From the NCBI RefSeq assembly GCF_002002735.1, contig NZ_MUNY01000028.1, positions 18,824 to 82,823 of the forward strand: 64,000 nucleotides of DNA, written 5' to 3'. Below, piece by piece: positions 9,176-18,595 of this stretch (position 1 is its first letter; each line of letters begins with the position of its first letter). Under the pieces are notes generated by a model. The model was not told the origin of the DNA and did no database searches. It saw only the letters and a list, made by a program, of their open reading frames with translations. This DNA is from Algoriphagus sp. A40 (lineage in GTDB: Bacteria; Bacteroidota; Bacteroidia; Cytophagales; Cyclobacteriaceae). A program made the translations under genes and the position numbers.

Positions 9176-10411
9176 ATGAAAAAGTACAATTACCTGATAA
9201 TGCTTGTTACAGCTTCCCTTCTGGGACTTACCAGCTGTATCGAAGGAAATGATAAACCGGATACGGATACTGATACCGGATCAAGCGTGGATATCACTTC
9301 CAACATTACCACAAACACCACTTGGGAAACCGGAAAAACTTATGTCCTGGCAGGAAGAATTGCCGTGACTTCCGGTGTCACTCTTAACATTCAGCCAGGC
9401 GTGGTTGTAAAAGGCCAAGTAGGATCGGGAGCAAATGCTTCTGCTCTGATCATCGCACGTGGCGCCAAAATCAATGCTGTTGGGACTGCTGCTCAGCCTA
9501 TCATTTTCACCACTGTGGCTGATGAAATCGAGCCGGGCCAAATCGCTTCTCCAAACATGGAGCCTACTCTTGAAGGACTTTGGGGTGGCTTGATGATCAT
9601 GGGCCGTGCAAAAGGTTCCTTTGCAGGAGATGTTCAGGAAATCCAAATTGAGGGTATTCCTGCATCCGACATCAACGGACTCTATGGAGGAAATGACGAC
9701 GCTGACAATTCCGGTGTTCTAAAATATATCTCAATCCGTCACGGTGGTGCCAATATCGGTGAAGGAAACGAAATCAACGGTTTGACCCTTGGTGGAGTAG
9801 GTTCAGGTACAGTGATCGAGAACGTAGAGGTAGTAGCCAACCAGGATGACGGAATAGAGTGGTTTGGCGGGACAGTTTCTGTGAAAAATGCGCTGGTTTG
9901 GAATTCCGGTGACGACGCAGTCGACACAGACCAGTCCTGGGCTGGTACTTTGGACAATTTCATCATCATCGCTGGTTCAAATACTGACCACGGTTTGGAA
10001 GTCGATGGGCCGGAAGGAGCTTACAATGCGGCTCACACAGTGAAAAACGGATCTGTAAAAGGCCATCCAAACTCTGAATTTGGTGATTTCAGAGCGGGGG
10101 CCAGAGGAACTTTCGAAAACCTATACTTCTTCAATTTCCCTGCTCCATCTGCTAACAACAACGCAGGAAAAGGTGACTTGTCCCTAAGTGGTGACAATAC
10201 CATTGCAAACTTCACCAATAGCATCCTGAAATTCTCCAAGCTTGAAGCAACCCTTGTCGAAGGCGTAACATTACAGCAGGCATTCAGAAACGGTACAGAT
10301 GTACATGCTGGTACTGTAGCTGCCAAAGCTAACACTGTTGGAGCTGACAAAGCCGCATTCAATGGCTGGACTTGGGCTTCTGTTGGCAACACACTAGCTG
10401 ATTTCAAATAA
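9176..10411 (+). CDS. Beta-helix-like lipoprotein paired with a TonB receptor
   Basis: A secreted, probably outer-membrane-anchored lipoprotein. From ATG 9176 the signal peptide MKKYNYLIMLVTASLLGLTSC ends in a lipobox with C21; ATG 9149 would put nine polar residues ahead of it and is less likely. The mature part has a Thr/Asp-rich linker, then a long stretch rich in Gly, Asn, Ile and Val with repeating short beta turns (VTLNIQPGVVVKG, ISIRHGGANIGEG, VIENVEVVANQDDGIEW) that suggest a right-handed parallel beta-helix. The TonB receptor lies 80 bases downstream, past a strong stem-loop. The pairing suggests joint surface binding and uptake. The substrate is unknown. Confidence 0.75.
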   Translation: MKKYNYLIMLVTASLLGLTSCIEGNDKPDTDTDTGSSVDITSNITTNTTWETGKTYVLAGRIAVTSGVTLNIQPGVVVKGQVGSGANASALIIARGAKINAVGTAAQPIIFTTVADEIEPGQIASPNMEPTLEGLWGGLMIMGRAKGSFAGDVQEIQIEGIPASDINGLYGGNDDADNSGVLKYISIRHGGANIGEGNEINGLTLGGVGSGTVIENVEVVANQDDGIEWFGGTVSVKNALVWNSGDDAVDTDQSWAGTLDNFIIIAGSNTDHGLEVDGPEGAYNAAHTVKNGSVKGHPNSEFGDFRAGARGTFENLYFFNFPAPSANNNAGKGDLSLSGDNTIANFTNSILKFSKLEATLVEGVTLQQAFRNGTDVHAGTVAAKANTVGADKAAFNGWTWASVGNTLADFK

Positions 10412-10422
10412 TTAAAAAAAGC

Positions 10423-10466
10423 ACCCGGAAAGAAAGGTCTTGCAAGGACCCTTTCTTTCCGGGTTT
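10423..10466 (+). terminator. Long stem-loop between lipoprotein and TonB receptor genes
   Basis: The arms 10423-10439 and 10447-10464 pair over about 17 bp with one bulge, followed by a short T run. It may terminate most lipoprotein transcripts, or act as an attenuator that sets the ratio of lipoprotein to receptor. Confidence 0.75.
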
Positions 10467-10492
10467 CTCAATTGAATTCACCCATTTGCTGT

Positions 10493-13396
10493 ATGAAAAA
10501 TAAATCAAACCAATCCATGCGAAAAGCAACTTTGGCAATTGTCCTGGTGGTAATTTTCCAACTGCTGGCAGGATTTGCCTTTGCCCAGAACGGTACCATT
10601 CGAGGTGCTGTTTATGAAGAAACTACCGGAGAACCTTTGTTTGGTGTCTCTGTATTAGTAAAAGAATTGTCCACCGGAGCAGTAACAGATTTTGACGGAA
10701 AGTTTGAAATCCAGGTAGCTCCGGGCACTTACACCGTTCAGGTGTCTTACCTTTCTTACTCCACTATCGAACTGACAACAGTCCTTGTTGATGCCGGCCA
10801 GGTCAATGTCCTCAATGACATTCTGATGAAGGAAGAGGCTTCTGAATTGGAAACTGTGACTGTGCAGGCTGCCGCTATCCGAACCACGGAGTCAGCATTA
10901 ATGTCTGTGAAAAGAGGAGCTCCCAACTTGTTGGATGGGATCTCTGCGAGCACTTTCCGTCAAATTGGCGATGGTGATGCTGCTTCTGCTGTAAAGCGTG
11001 TAACAGGAGTTTCTATCGAAGGTGGTAAATACGTATATGTCCGTGGTCTTGGTGATCGCTATACCAAAACTGTCTTAAACGGGATGGATGTTCCTGGATT
11101 GGATCCGGATCGGAATACCATCCAGATGGATATTTTCCCAACCAATGTTATCGACAACATCATCGTTTCCAAATCTTTCACTTCTGAATTGCCTGCCGAT
11201 TTTACCGGTGGTGTAGTGGATATCGAAACCAAGGATTTTCCTGAGGAAAAGACCATGAGACTGGGGATTTCAGGAGGTTTGAATCCATCGATGCACTTCA
11301 ACAACAATTACATCACCTATGAAGGCGGCAAGACAGATTGGCTGGGTTTTGATGACGGAACCCGCGCAATTCCAACAGGCGGAAGAACTGACATCCCGCA
11401 GTACGGCGATGTGGTTGGAAATCCAAACAGTCCTGCAGGATTGGAATACCAGCAAATTCTGGGTGACTTTAACAAAACACTCGGCGGAACACGTCAGTCC
11501 AGTTTGATGGATTTTGGACTTTCTTTTTCTTTGGGAAATCAAATCGTCAGACCAAAAGTGACCTGGGGCTACAATGCTGCTTTGACCTACAAAAACGAAA
11601 CAGAGTATTATCAAAACGCGGAGTTTAACCTGTATGCAAAGCCAATCGGTGAAACTGAAACAGAACTTGAGTCTTTGGAAAAGCAAAGAGGAGACTATGG
11701 GGTAAACAGTGTTTTGCTTGGAGGAATGGCTGGAATTGCTTTGAAAACCAATGCATCCAAGTACAAAATCAACTTCCTGCACCTTCAAAATGGAGAATCC
11801 AAAGCCGGTATTTTCGATTTCGAAAACACAAACTTGGGTGCAAACTTTGAAGCAAAACAATACAACCTGGAGTACAGCCAAAGAGCTTTAACAAGTGTCC
11901 TGTTTTCTGGTACACACTTTTTCAGTGGAAGAGATTGGGAAGTTAGCTGGAAGATTGCGCCAACCCTTTCTACCATCGAAGATCCGGATATCCGTTTCAC
12001 TCGTTTTAGATTGCCTACGAATAATATTTCTACCGAAGTGGGTCTGCCAGCCAGAATTTGGAGATCCCTTCAGGAAGAAAACCTGGTTGGGAAAGGTGAC
12101 ATCACCAGAAATATGTCTGTCTGGAACAGAGACGCAAAACTTAAATTCGGAGGAAGCTATTCCTTTAAGCACAGACTTTTCAATATTCAAAGCTTCCAGT
12201 TTCCGACAGGTGATACTGAATTGACCGGTGATCCAAACCAGATCATGGACGAAGAAAATCTGTTTTCAGCAAACAATAGAAATGGTGTTCGCTATAACCC
12301 TGACTTTATCCCAAACAATCCAAATGAATACGAAGCTTATGCTACCACCATGGGTGGATATGCTTCCATGGAATTGAACCCAGCCGAGAAACTGAAGGCG
12401 GTGGTTGGATTGAGAGTGGAGCAGTTTAACCAATTCTACACCGGTACCAATCAAACAGGTACAATTGTCTATGACTTGGTGGAAATGCTGGATGACCTGG
12501 ATTTCTTTCCAACTGTCAATCTGATTTATAACCTGAAGGAAAATCAAAACCTGAGACTTTCTGCTACCAGAACTACCGCAAGACCTTCTTTTAAGGAACT
12601 TTCCTATGCTGAAATCTTAGATCCGATTACCGGTAGAACATTCATCGGTGGACTTTACCCGGAAACTACAAATGGAGGTTCTGAGGTATTGTGGGATGGA
12701 AATTTGACATCCACCCGCATAAACAACTTCGACTTGCGTTGGGAATTGTTCCAACAAAGAGGTGAAATGTTCTCTGTGAGCGCATTCTACAAGACCTTTG
12801 AAAGACCGATTGAAATTGTCCAGTTCCTTTCGGATCCGGGTACTTTCCAGCCACGAAATGTGGGTAATGGAGCAGTGGCTGGTTTGGAATTTGAATTCAG
12901 AAAGTCCTTGACTGTTTTGGCTCCGTCACTTGAGAATTTCTTTTGGACAGCCAACGTCACAGTTACTGATTCCAAAATAAAAATGTCTGAATCCGAATTG
13001 AGATCCAGAACTCTTTCTGCTAAAGAAGGTGAAGTGGTGAATGATACCCGTCAGATGGCAGGTCAGGCTCCATTCATTGTAAATACCGGCCTTTCCTACA
13101 CCAGCTTTACCACTGGATTTGAGGCAGGTTTATTCTACAATGTTCAGGGATCCACGCTCAATTACGTGGGTTTTGGAAACCGAACCGACACATTCTCGGT
13201 CCCTTTTCACTCTCTCAATTTTAACCTGAACAAATCATTCGGTGCGGATGAAAGAATTCAGGCAGGATTGGGAGTTCAAAATATCCTGAACCAGAAGCGT
13301 GAAATGGTGTTTAGTTCTTACGGAGCTCAGGATCAGATTTTCTCAAGCTTGGCTCCGGGGACAAAGATCAATTTCAATGTTGCCTTTTCTTTCTAA
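10493..13396 (+). CDS. TonB-dependent outer-membrane receptor with regulatory-like N-domain
   Basis: An outer-membrane beta-barrel that would import a ligand using TonB-ExbBD energy. From ATG 10493 (967 aa) it has a signal peptide ending in FAFAQ, then a CarbopepD_reg-type beta-sandwich (GTIRGAVYEETTGEPLFGVSV to about residue 105). The plug follows (SASTFRQIGDGDAASAVKRVTGV... YVRGLGDRY), then a long barrel ending in aromatic residues (INFNVAFSF). The ATG at 10472 would add seven residues and is less likely. It is preceded by the beta-helix lipoprotein rather than a SusD, so this is not a classical SusCD pair. Confidence 0.92.
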   Translation: MKNKSNQSMRKATLAIVLVVIFQLLAGFAFAQNGTIRGAVYEETTGEPLFGVSVLVKELSTGAVTDFDGKFEIQVAPGTYTVQVSYLSYSTIELTTVLVDAGQVNVLNDILMKEEASELETVTVQAAAIRTTESALMSVKRGAPNLLDGISASTFRQIGDGDAASAVKRVTGVSIEGGKYVYVRGLGDRYTKTVLNGMDVPGLDPDRNTIQMDIFPTNVIDNIIVSKSFTSELPADFTGGVVDIETKDFPEEKTMRLGISGGLNPSMHFNNNYITYEGGKTDWLGFDDGTRAIPTGGRTDIPQYGDVVGNPNSPAGLEYQQILGDFNKTLGGTRQSSLMDFGLSFSLGNQIVRPKVTWGYNAALTYKNETEYYQNAEFNLYAKPIGETETELESLEKQRGDYGVNSVLLGGMAGIALKTNASKYKINFLHLQNGESKAGIFDFENTNLGANFEAKQYNLEYSQRALTSVLFSGTHFFSGRDWEVSWKIAPTLSTIEDPDIRFTRFRLPTNNISTEVGLPARIWRSLQEENLVGKGDITRNMSVWNRDAKLKFGGSYSFKHRLFNIQSFQFPTGDTELTGDPNQIMDEENLFSANNRNGVRYNPDFIPNNPNEYEAYATTMGGYASMELNPAEKLKAVVGLRVEQFNQFYTGTNQTGTIVYDLVEMLDDLDFFPTVNLIYNLKENQNLRLSATRTTARPSFKELSYAEILDPITGRTFIGGLYPETTNGGSEVLWDGNLTSTRINNFDLRWELFQQRGEMFSVSAFYKTFERPIEIVQFLSDPGTFQPRNVGNGAVAGLEFEFRKSLTVLAPSLENFFWTANVTVTDSKIKMSESELRSRTLSAKEGEVVNDTRQMAGQAPFIVNTGLSYTSFTTGFEAGLFYNVQGSTLNYVGFGNRTDTFSVPFHSLNFNLNKSFGADERIQAGLGVQNILNQKREMVFSSYGAQDQIFSSLAPGTKINFNVAFSF

Positions 13397-13419
13397 TTAA
13401 TATATGCCACGATGACCTG

Positions 13420-13443
13420 AGGCCCCGAAAAGGGGCCTTTTTT
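13420..13443 (+). terminator. Terminator after the TonB receptor
   Basis: A 7-bp GC stem AGGCCCC/GGGGCCT (13420-13426 with 13432-13438) with loop GAAAA is followed by a T run. Confidence 0.9.
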
Positions 13444-13486
13444 ATTTTCAGGGATTGAAATGATTACTTTAGGAAAAAATAAACCC

Positions 13487-14050
13487 ATGAAGTATCTCTT
13501 TTCCCTTTCAGTTTTCCTTCTCAGCTTTCAATTACAAGCTCAAGAATTAACCGGTGCTGAACAATTTTGGAGCAAATTGGAATTGCATTGTGGCAAAGCC
13601 TATGAAGGGAAACTGGTGTCGCCAGAATCCGATCCCAGATTTGCCGGCAGACTCGTCATGCATGTCAGATCCTGTGAGGATGGCAGAATCCGGATTCCTT
13701 TTTTTGTCGGAGAGGACCGTTCACGTACTTGGGTTTTGACAAAAGATGAGTCAGGTTTGATCCAATTAAAGCACGATCATCGTCATGAGGACGGAAGCGA
13801 AGACAAAGTCACACAATACGGCGGAAAAGCGACAAATACTGGTTCAGCGCTAATCCAGTTTTTTCCGGCGGATCAATTTACTGCTGGCTTGCTTCCTGCA
13901 GCCGTGGGCAATGTTTGGTGGATTACAGTTGATGAAACCTCCTTCACCTATAACCTCCGAAGGCTGGGTTCAGATACACTTTTTAGCGTTAAATTCGATT
14001 TGACCAAGCCAGTGTATGCCCCTGAGGCCCCTTGGGGTTGGAAAGATTAA
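13487..14050 (+). CDS. Secreted hypothetical protein
   Basis: A 187-aa exported protein of unknown function. From ATG 13487 a signal peptide (MKYLFSLSVFLLSFQLQAQ) is evident; an ATG at 13460 would place nine residues before it. The mature region contains ELHCGKAYEGKLV and HVRSCEDGRIRIPFFVGED, so two cysteines could form a disulfide, and HDHRHEDGSEDK is histidine-rich. No enzyme motif is clear. It lies alone between the receptor terminator and the DinB-like gene, which starts 12 bases after its stop, so the two may be cotranscribed. Confidence 0.75.
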   Translation: MKYLFSLSVFLLSFQLQAQELTGAEQFWSKLELHCGKAYEGKLVSPESDPRFAGRLVMHVRSCEDGRIRIPFFVGEDRSRTWVLTKDESGLIQLKHDHRHEDGSEDKVTQYGGKATNTGSALIQFFPADQFTAGLLPAAVGNVWWITVDETSFTYNLRRLGSDTLFSVKFDLTKPVYAPEAPWGWKD

Positions 14051-14062
14051 CTGTACTAAACC

Positions 14063-14506
14063 ATGACAAACTCCTCCCTGATTGCACTATGGGCCGAAGG
14101 CCGAACTCGCTTCACGAAATTGCTGGATGCAGTTCAGGAGGCTGACCTGCCCAAAAAGAATGGCGACAGTCCCAATTCTGCTGGTTTCTTGATCCGGCAT
14201 ATTGCGGAAGTCGAGTTGCTTTTTGCGAAAAATGTCTTTGGCTTAGCGGAGGTAAAAATTGTCGCAAAAACGCTGATTGCCCAAAAGGATACTGGAGAGT
14301 GGACCAATCTTGCGGAACTGAAAGAAATCGCTTCTTATTCTGGTGAGATGATTATAAAAACAATTTTGGCTCAGACAAACTGGGATGAAGTCATCGAAAC
14401 CAAAGAGTTTGGCAAAAAGACCAGAGCAGAAGCATTGGGCAGAATTGTAACCCATACTGCTTATCATGCCGGTCAACTGGCCTTGGTGTTGAAATACGGG
14501 AAATGA
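14063..14506 (+). CDS. DinB-like putative metal-dependent protein
   Basis: A four-helix-bundle protein of the DinB/DfsB superfamily, in which three histidines usually bind a divalent metal; many members are thiol transferases. H46 (FLIRHIAEVE), H131 and H135 (VTHTAYHAGQ) match the expected triad. At 147 aa it has normal length and no signal peptide. It follows the secreted protein by 12 bases and converges with the cupin gene, whose stop lies 3 bases away. The specific substrate is unknown. Confidence 0.82.
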   Translation: MTNSSLIALWAEGRTRFTKLLDAVQEADLPKKNGDSPNSAGFLIRHIAEVELLFAKNVFGLAEVKIVAKTLIAQKDTGEWTNLAELKEIASYSGEMIIKTILAQTNWDEVIETKEFGKKTRAEALGRIVTHTAYHAGQLALVLKYGK

Positions 14507-14509
14507 GCG

Positions 14510-14992
14510 TTAGGTGAGTTTTCGGATGATTTTTTCAGCTTCTGGAAAGAGAGAAAGCAAGTCTTCTGCATTAAAAAGTTCAAAATCCCTGAAATCAAAT
14601 CCGGGGGCAACTACGCAGGAAACCAAAGCATAGCTTCCAACTTCGTTAACAGAACTTCCAAAAATGGTATCGGATTTTACCAAATGCTGAGGTAAAGCTC
14701 CAGATCCGTCGACAGGTCCAAGCTTTAGAATTTCATGCCCTTTCTCTCCCAATAAATGGACTGAAAGTGGGCTTCCCTCATGCCAAAACCAAAGTTCATC
14801 GCTTTTGATCCGGTGAAAATGTGAGACATCTTCCGAACGGAGCAGAAAGTAGATGGACGTGGTGAGATTTCTTTCGCCGCCTGAGGTTTCCAAAACTTGA
14901 GCAGAGCGATAGGTTTCCGCATAAAAGCCTCCTTCCGGGTGGGCTTTCATGTCCAGTTTTTCAACCAATTCCTGGATACGCTTTCCGCTCAT
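14510..14992 (-). CDS. Cupin-fold protein, DUF985 family
   Basis: A small single-domain cupin related to yeast YML079w. The opening KLDMKAHPEGGFYAETYRS, the FLLRSEDVSHFHRIKSDELW block with the cupin histidines, and SYALVSCVVAPGFDFRDFEL near the C-terminus are the family hallmarks. Members are thought to bind sugars or similar small molecules, but no activity is firmly assigned. It lies 3 bases downstream of wecB on the same strand, so the two are probably cotranscribed, perhaps linking it to nucleotide-sugar chemistry (inference). Confidence 0.85.
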   Translation of the reverse strand: MSGKRIQELVEKLDMKAHPEGGFYAETYRSAQVLETSGGERNLTTSIYFLLRSEDVSHFHRIKSDELWFWHEGSPLSVHLLGEKGHEILKLGPVDGSGALPQHLVKSDTIFGSSVNEVGSYALVSCVVAPGFDFRDFELFNAEDLLSLFPEAEKIIRKLT

Positions 14993-14995
14993 AGC

Positions 14996-16090
14996 TTAGG
15001 AGTAGGATTCGGTCAGGATTTGCACGATTCTTTCGGCAGTCTTCCCATCCCAAAGGGGAATTCCCTGGTATTGTTTCCACTCTCCTTTCATAATCTTTTC
15101 GAGGTAGGGCTTTAGCTTTTTGGGATCAGTTCCCACCAGTTCATTTGTGCCGAGGTGGATGGTTTCAGCCCTTTCGGTATTATCCCTGAGAGTTATACAA
15201 GGCACGTTCATTACAGACGTTTCCTCAGTTACTCCACCCGAGTCTGTGATCACGCCTTTGGCATTTTTCACCAAATAGTTGAATTCCAAATAGCCCAAAG
15301 GTTCGCACATGTGAAGGTTTGGAGCCTGAATTCCCAGATTTTGTAGGTTTTTAGCGGTGCGGGGATGTACAGGAAAGAAGATCGGCAATCCGCAAGTTCC
15401 TTCCAAAATTGCATCAATCATCGCTTTCAGAGAATGTTCCTGATCGACATTGGCCGGACGGTGCATGGTCATCACGAAGTAATTTCCAGGACTTAGATTC
15501 TCAAAAATTTCACCTTCCGGTTTTTTGAAATTGGGCATCTGAGCCTTCAGGGTGTCGATCATGGTATTGCCGACAAAATGGATTTTTTCCTCAGTGACTC
15601 CAGCTTTTCTAAGATTGGAATTGGCGATTTCAGAAGTAGTGAAAAAATGATCGGTGATGCTGTCGGTGACCATCCGGTTGATCTCCTCCGGCATGGAAAG
15701 GTCTCCGGAGCGTATTCCTCCCTCGACGTGCGCAACATCAATTTGTAGCTTTTTGGCAGCGATGGAGCAAGCCAATGTACTGGTGACATCCCCTACCACA
15801 ATGACCAAATCGGGACGGTTTTCCATCAGCTCTTTTTCGAAAGCAATCATGATTGCTGCGGTTTGCTCAGCCTGAGTGCCTCCTCCTCCGCCGAGATTGG
15901 CATCCGGCTCGGGAATATTCAGCTGGTCGAAAAAATCCCCGGACATCTTTTTGTCGTAATGTTGGCCGGTATGAACCAAACGGTAGACGACGTTTGTCCC
16001 TGCTTTTTGTTGCTTTTGAAAAGTATGAATAATCGGAGCGATCTTCATGAAATTGGGCCTGGCTCCTGCAACGATTGTAAAAATGGGCAT
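14996..16090 (-). CDS. wecB: UDP-N-acetylglucosamine 2-epimerase, non-hydrolysing
   Basis: Interconverts UDP-GlcNAc and UDP-ManNAc for surface polysaccharide synthesis. Signatures are VAGARPNFMKIAPI at the N-terminus, HTGQHYDKKMSGDFF, HVEGGIRSGD, and DSGGVTEETSV near the C-terminus. ATG 16090 (364 aa) starts directly before the first beta-strand; an upstream frame to 16114 would add eight unmatched residues. A TATTTTTG box lies about 22 bases upstream of this start. Nearby Wzi-like and glycosyltransferase genes fit a role in capsule or O-antigen supply. Confidence 0.95.
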   Translation of the reverse strand: MPIFTIVAGARPNFMKIAPIIHTFQKQQKAGTNVVYRLVHTGQHYDKKMSGDFFDQLNIPEPDANLGGGGGTQAEQTAAIMIAFEKELMENRPDLVIVVGDVTSTLACSIAAKKLQIDVAHVEGGIRSGDLSMPEEINRMVTDSITDHFFTTSEIANSNLRKAGVTEEKIHFVGNTMIDTLKAQMPNFKKPEGEIFENLSPGNYFVMTMHRPANVDQEHSLKAMIDAILEGTCGLPIFFPVHPRTAKNLQNLGIQAPNLHMCEPLGYLEFNYLVKNAKGVITDSGGVTEETSVMNVPCITLRDNTERAETIHLGTNELVGTDPKKLKPYLEKIMKGEWKQYQGIPLWDGKTAERIVQILTESYS

Positions 16091-16222
16091 GTGTAACTCG
16101 AATAGTTTGGGCAAAAATAAATAATCAATTCGGTGCGACAGTCTCTTTCGTCAGAATCATGTGCTCCTTTTGGTCAGATTTTTGTTTCTTTGTCCCGATG
16201 CTTTTTGAGTAAAACTGAATTA

Positions 16223-16888
16223 ATGAGAAAGATTAGTTGGCGCAATCGCCTCCATGTGTGGATACTTTTTGGATCTTTGATTTCCATGGCTTCCTGCCTC
16301 CCCACTGTAGAAACGGAGCAAGTATTTTATTCCAATGATTTTTCGGATCTGGATCTTGCGGGGTTTGAAAATGGAAGGCTATTTATTTTTCAGAATGATA
16401 CCATAGCTGGCTATTTCCACAATGAAGAGGTAGCGGTAAATCTTCAAAATATTCCTTCGCATAATTACCTCAAAGTGACCATTGAAGTGCTTGTCCATGA
16501 CAGCTGGGACGGCAATCCTGACGATGGTATAGGAGGTCCTGATTTTTGGTATATGGGATATGATGGTACGGAGGTTTTCAGAACTACCTTTTCCAATTCT
16601 CCCTGTGTATCCACCTATTGTCTGTTTCAGTCCTACCCCAATGATTATTTCAGGCAAAATGTCCCCAAATCAGGAGCCATCAGGACCAATTTACCAGGCC
16701 TTTGCATTTTCGGAGCCAGTCCCAACTACACCACCACCTACCAGGTGTCCAAGTTGATAGAGCACTCCAACCCGAAGGTGAGAATATACATGGGGGGAGA
16801 ACTGAAAGCAACGAATTCGCCCGATCCGATCTGTGACGAATCCTGGTCGATAGGCAAGATTGAAGTGGTGGCAATTCAAACGAATTAA
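16223..16888 (+). CDS. Hypothetical lipoprotein, 221 aa
   Basis: From ATG 16223 the N-terminus has a basic region and a hydrophobic stretch ending in SLISMASC, a lipobox, so the protein is probably membrane-anchored. The mature part is acidic and aromatic with beta-type patterning (VTIEVLVHDSWDGNPDDGIGGPDFW); DGNPDDGIGGPD could bind calcium. Several cysteines (NSPCVSTYC, SPDPICDES) suggest disulfides. The Wzi-like gene begins 3 bases after its stop, so the two form a probable operon. I do not recognise the family. Confidence 0.7.
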   Translation: MRKISWRNRLHVWILFGSLISMASCLPTVETEQVFYSNDFSDLDLAGFENGRLFIFQNDTIAGYFHNEEVAVNLQNIPSHNYLKVTIEVLVHDSWDGNPDDGIGGPDFWYMGYDGTEVFRTTFSNSPCVSTYCLFQSYPNDYFRQNVPKSGAIRTNLPGLCIFGASPNYTTTYQVSKLIEHSNPKVRIYMGGELKATNSPDPICDESWSIGKIEVVAIQTN

Positions 16889-16891
16889 GGG

Positions 16892-18595
16892 ATGGATATG
16901 AAATTGCAAGTATTATCAGTTTCCTTTTTTTGTTTCTTGTTTTTGGGCCTTGGTTATAAGGTTAAATCACAGACAATTCCGGTCGGGACGCCGGTTTTGG
17001 ATGAATATCTAAGGAGGCAACAGCTTTTGGGGAAGGTTGATTCGGCTTCCTCATGGATGATCCGGCCAATTTTTCCAACTGAGGCATTTGGTGTTGAAAA
17101 TGGATTTGATCTCGACAGCTCGGTGGTGGATCTGGACAATTCCAACCTGCATCGAAGAATCGGGAAAGACGGTTCGGGGAAATTTTTAGTGATGCCGGGT
17201 ATTTATAAAGTGCAGTATAATTCCACCTATGCGTTTGGTGTGAATGATGGTGCTTTTATCCCAAACAGAGGATTTCAGCAGGTTTTTAACCCCGGAGTCT
17301 ATGCCGAATATGGAAAATTCAGCCTGCAGTTTCAGCCCGAACTATTGATCGCCCAAAACCAGGATTACCTCGGTTTTCCATTGGAGCACCAGGCCACGAT
17401 CCTGTTTTATTACGAATACATGAATCGTATCGATATGCCTGAGCGGTTTGGTACGGGCACCTTTGTCAAATTATACGCTGGGCAATCCAGTTTCAGGTTC
17501 AACCTGAAGGAGTTTTCTTTGGGTTTGTCCACCGAGAACCTCTGGTGGGGACCCGGTCGAAGAAATTCACTCTTACTGGGAAATAATGCCCCGGGTTTCC
17601 TCCATTTCACTTTGAATACCAGAAAACCTGTCAAAACAGAAATCGGATCTTTTGAGGGTCAGTTGATTTCAGGTTTTTTGAAGTCGACAGAATTTCTTCC
17701 GCCTTGGCCTGATTATAACATCCAGCAAAATCCGGTTTACATTCCAAAAAGAGGAAATGGGAACCGGTATATATCCGGGTTGATACTGACCTACCAGCCT
17801 AAATGGGTCCCGGGCCTGTTTTTGGGATATGGATCAGTCAATCATCTGTATCGGGAAGATATTTCGAGCTTTGGAGACTTGATCCCTGTTTTCAATGGAC
17901 GAAAGGGGCCATCCAATGTTTGGGATCCAATTCGTGATAAGCGTCAGCAATTTAGCTCCGGATTTTTCAGATGGTTGAGTCCTGCAGGCCATTTTGAGTT
18001 TTATGGGGAATATGGTACTAGAGGAAACAGCCGCAAGTTTGAAGAGTTTATCACTACTCCCGAGCAGGGAAGGGCATTTACTTTTGGCTTTGCCCACCTT
18101 ATGAATCTGAAGAAGCCTGGGAGATTCCTTGAGATAAGTTCAGAAATGACCCTTTCGGGTCAGACGATTCGGGAAGAAATCCGTCAGCTTCGCACCTGGT
18201 ATATTCATGATCATGTGAGGCATGGTTATACCCATCAAGGACAGGTATTGGGGATAGGAAATGGTCCAGCGGCGAATCAGCTTTTTGTAGGTTTGGCTTG
18301 GGTGGAGGGACTCAAAAAAATTGGGTTGCAGTTTGAAAGAATCGAATACAACAATGATTTCTACTATTACCGGTACGAGGCTTCTAAGGATTTCAGAAAT
18401 AAGTATGTGGACTTGGTGTTGGGCTTGACTCCTGAATGGAACTTTGGAAGTTTTTTACTCGCAGGCAAATTCCAGTACGTGAGTACCCTGAATTACAAGT
18501 GGTATTTGGAGAATCAGCCGGATCAATATTTCGTTCCGGGGTATGACAGGAAGAATTTTGTGGGCTCGGTCGGATTAACTTACCTTTTTAAATAG
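16892..18595 (+). CDS. Capsule assembly Wzi-like outer-membrane protein
   Basis: A predicted outer-membrane beta-barrel of the Wzi family, which helps attach or organise capsular polysaccharide at the cell surface. A signal peptide (FFCFLFLGLGYKVKSQ) precedes alternating aromatic strands, with the family-typical FSLGLSTENLWWGPGRRNSLLL near residue 215 and a C-terminal barrel strand (GSVGLTYLFK). The 567 aa length is normal for Bacteroidota members. ATG 16892 or 16898 could start it. Its 3' end overlaps the convergent glycosyltransferase gene by 21 bases. Confidence 0.85.
   Translation: MDMKLQVLSVSFFCFLFLGLGYKVKSQTIPVGTPVLDEYLRRQQLLGKVDSASSWMIRPIFPTEAFGVENGFDLDSSVVDLDNSNLHRRIGKDGSGKFLVMPGIYKVQYNSTYAFGVNDGAFIPNRGFQQVFNPGVYAEYGKFSLQFQPELLIAQNQDYLGFPLEHQATILFYYEYMNRIDMPERFGTGTFVKLYAGQSSFRFNLKEFSLGLSTENLWWGPGRRNSLLLGNNAPGFLHFTLNTRKPVKTEIGSFEGQLISGFLKSTEFLPPWPDYNIQQNPVYIPKRGNGNRYISGLILTYQPKWVPGLFLGYGSVNHLYREDISSFGDLIPVFNGRKGPSNVWDPIRDKRQQFSSGFFRWLSPAGHFEFYGEYGTRGNSRKFEEFITTPEQGRAFTFGFAHLMNLKKPGRFLEISSEMTLSGQTIREEIRQLRTWYIHDHVRHGYTHQGQVLGIGNGPAANQLFVGLAWVEGLKKIGLQFERIEYNNDFYYYRYEASKDFRNKYVDLVLGLTPEWNFGSFLLAGKFQYVSTLNYKWYLENQPDQYFVPGYDRKNFVGSVGLTYLFK

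Noticed and set aside
11270..11881. A 203-codon open frame on the minus strand inside the TonB receptor gene
   Set aside because: Antisense to the receptor and without family features.
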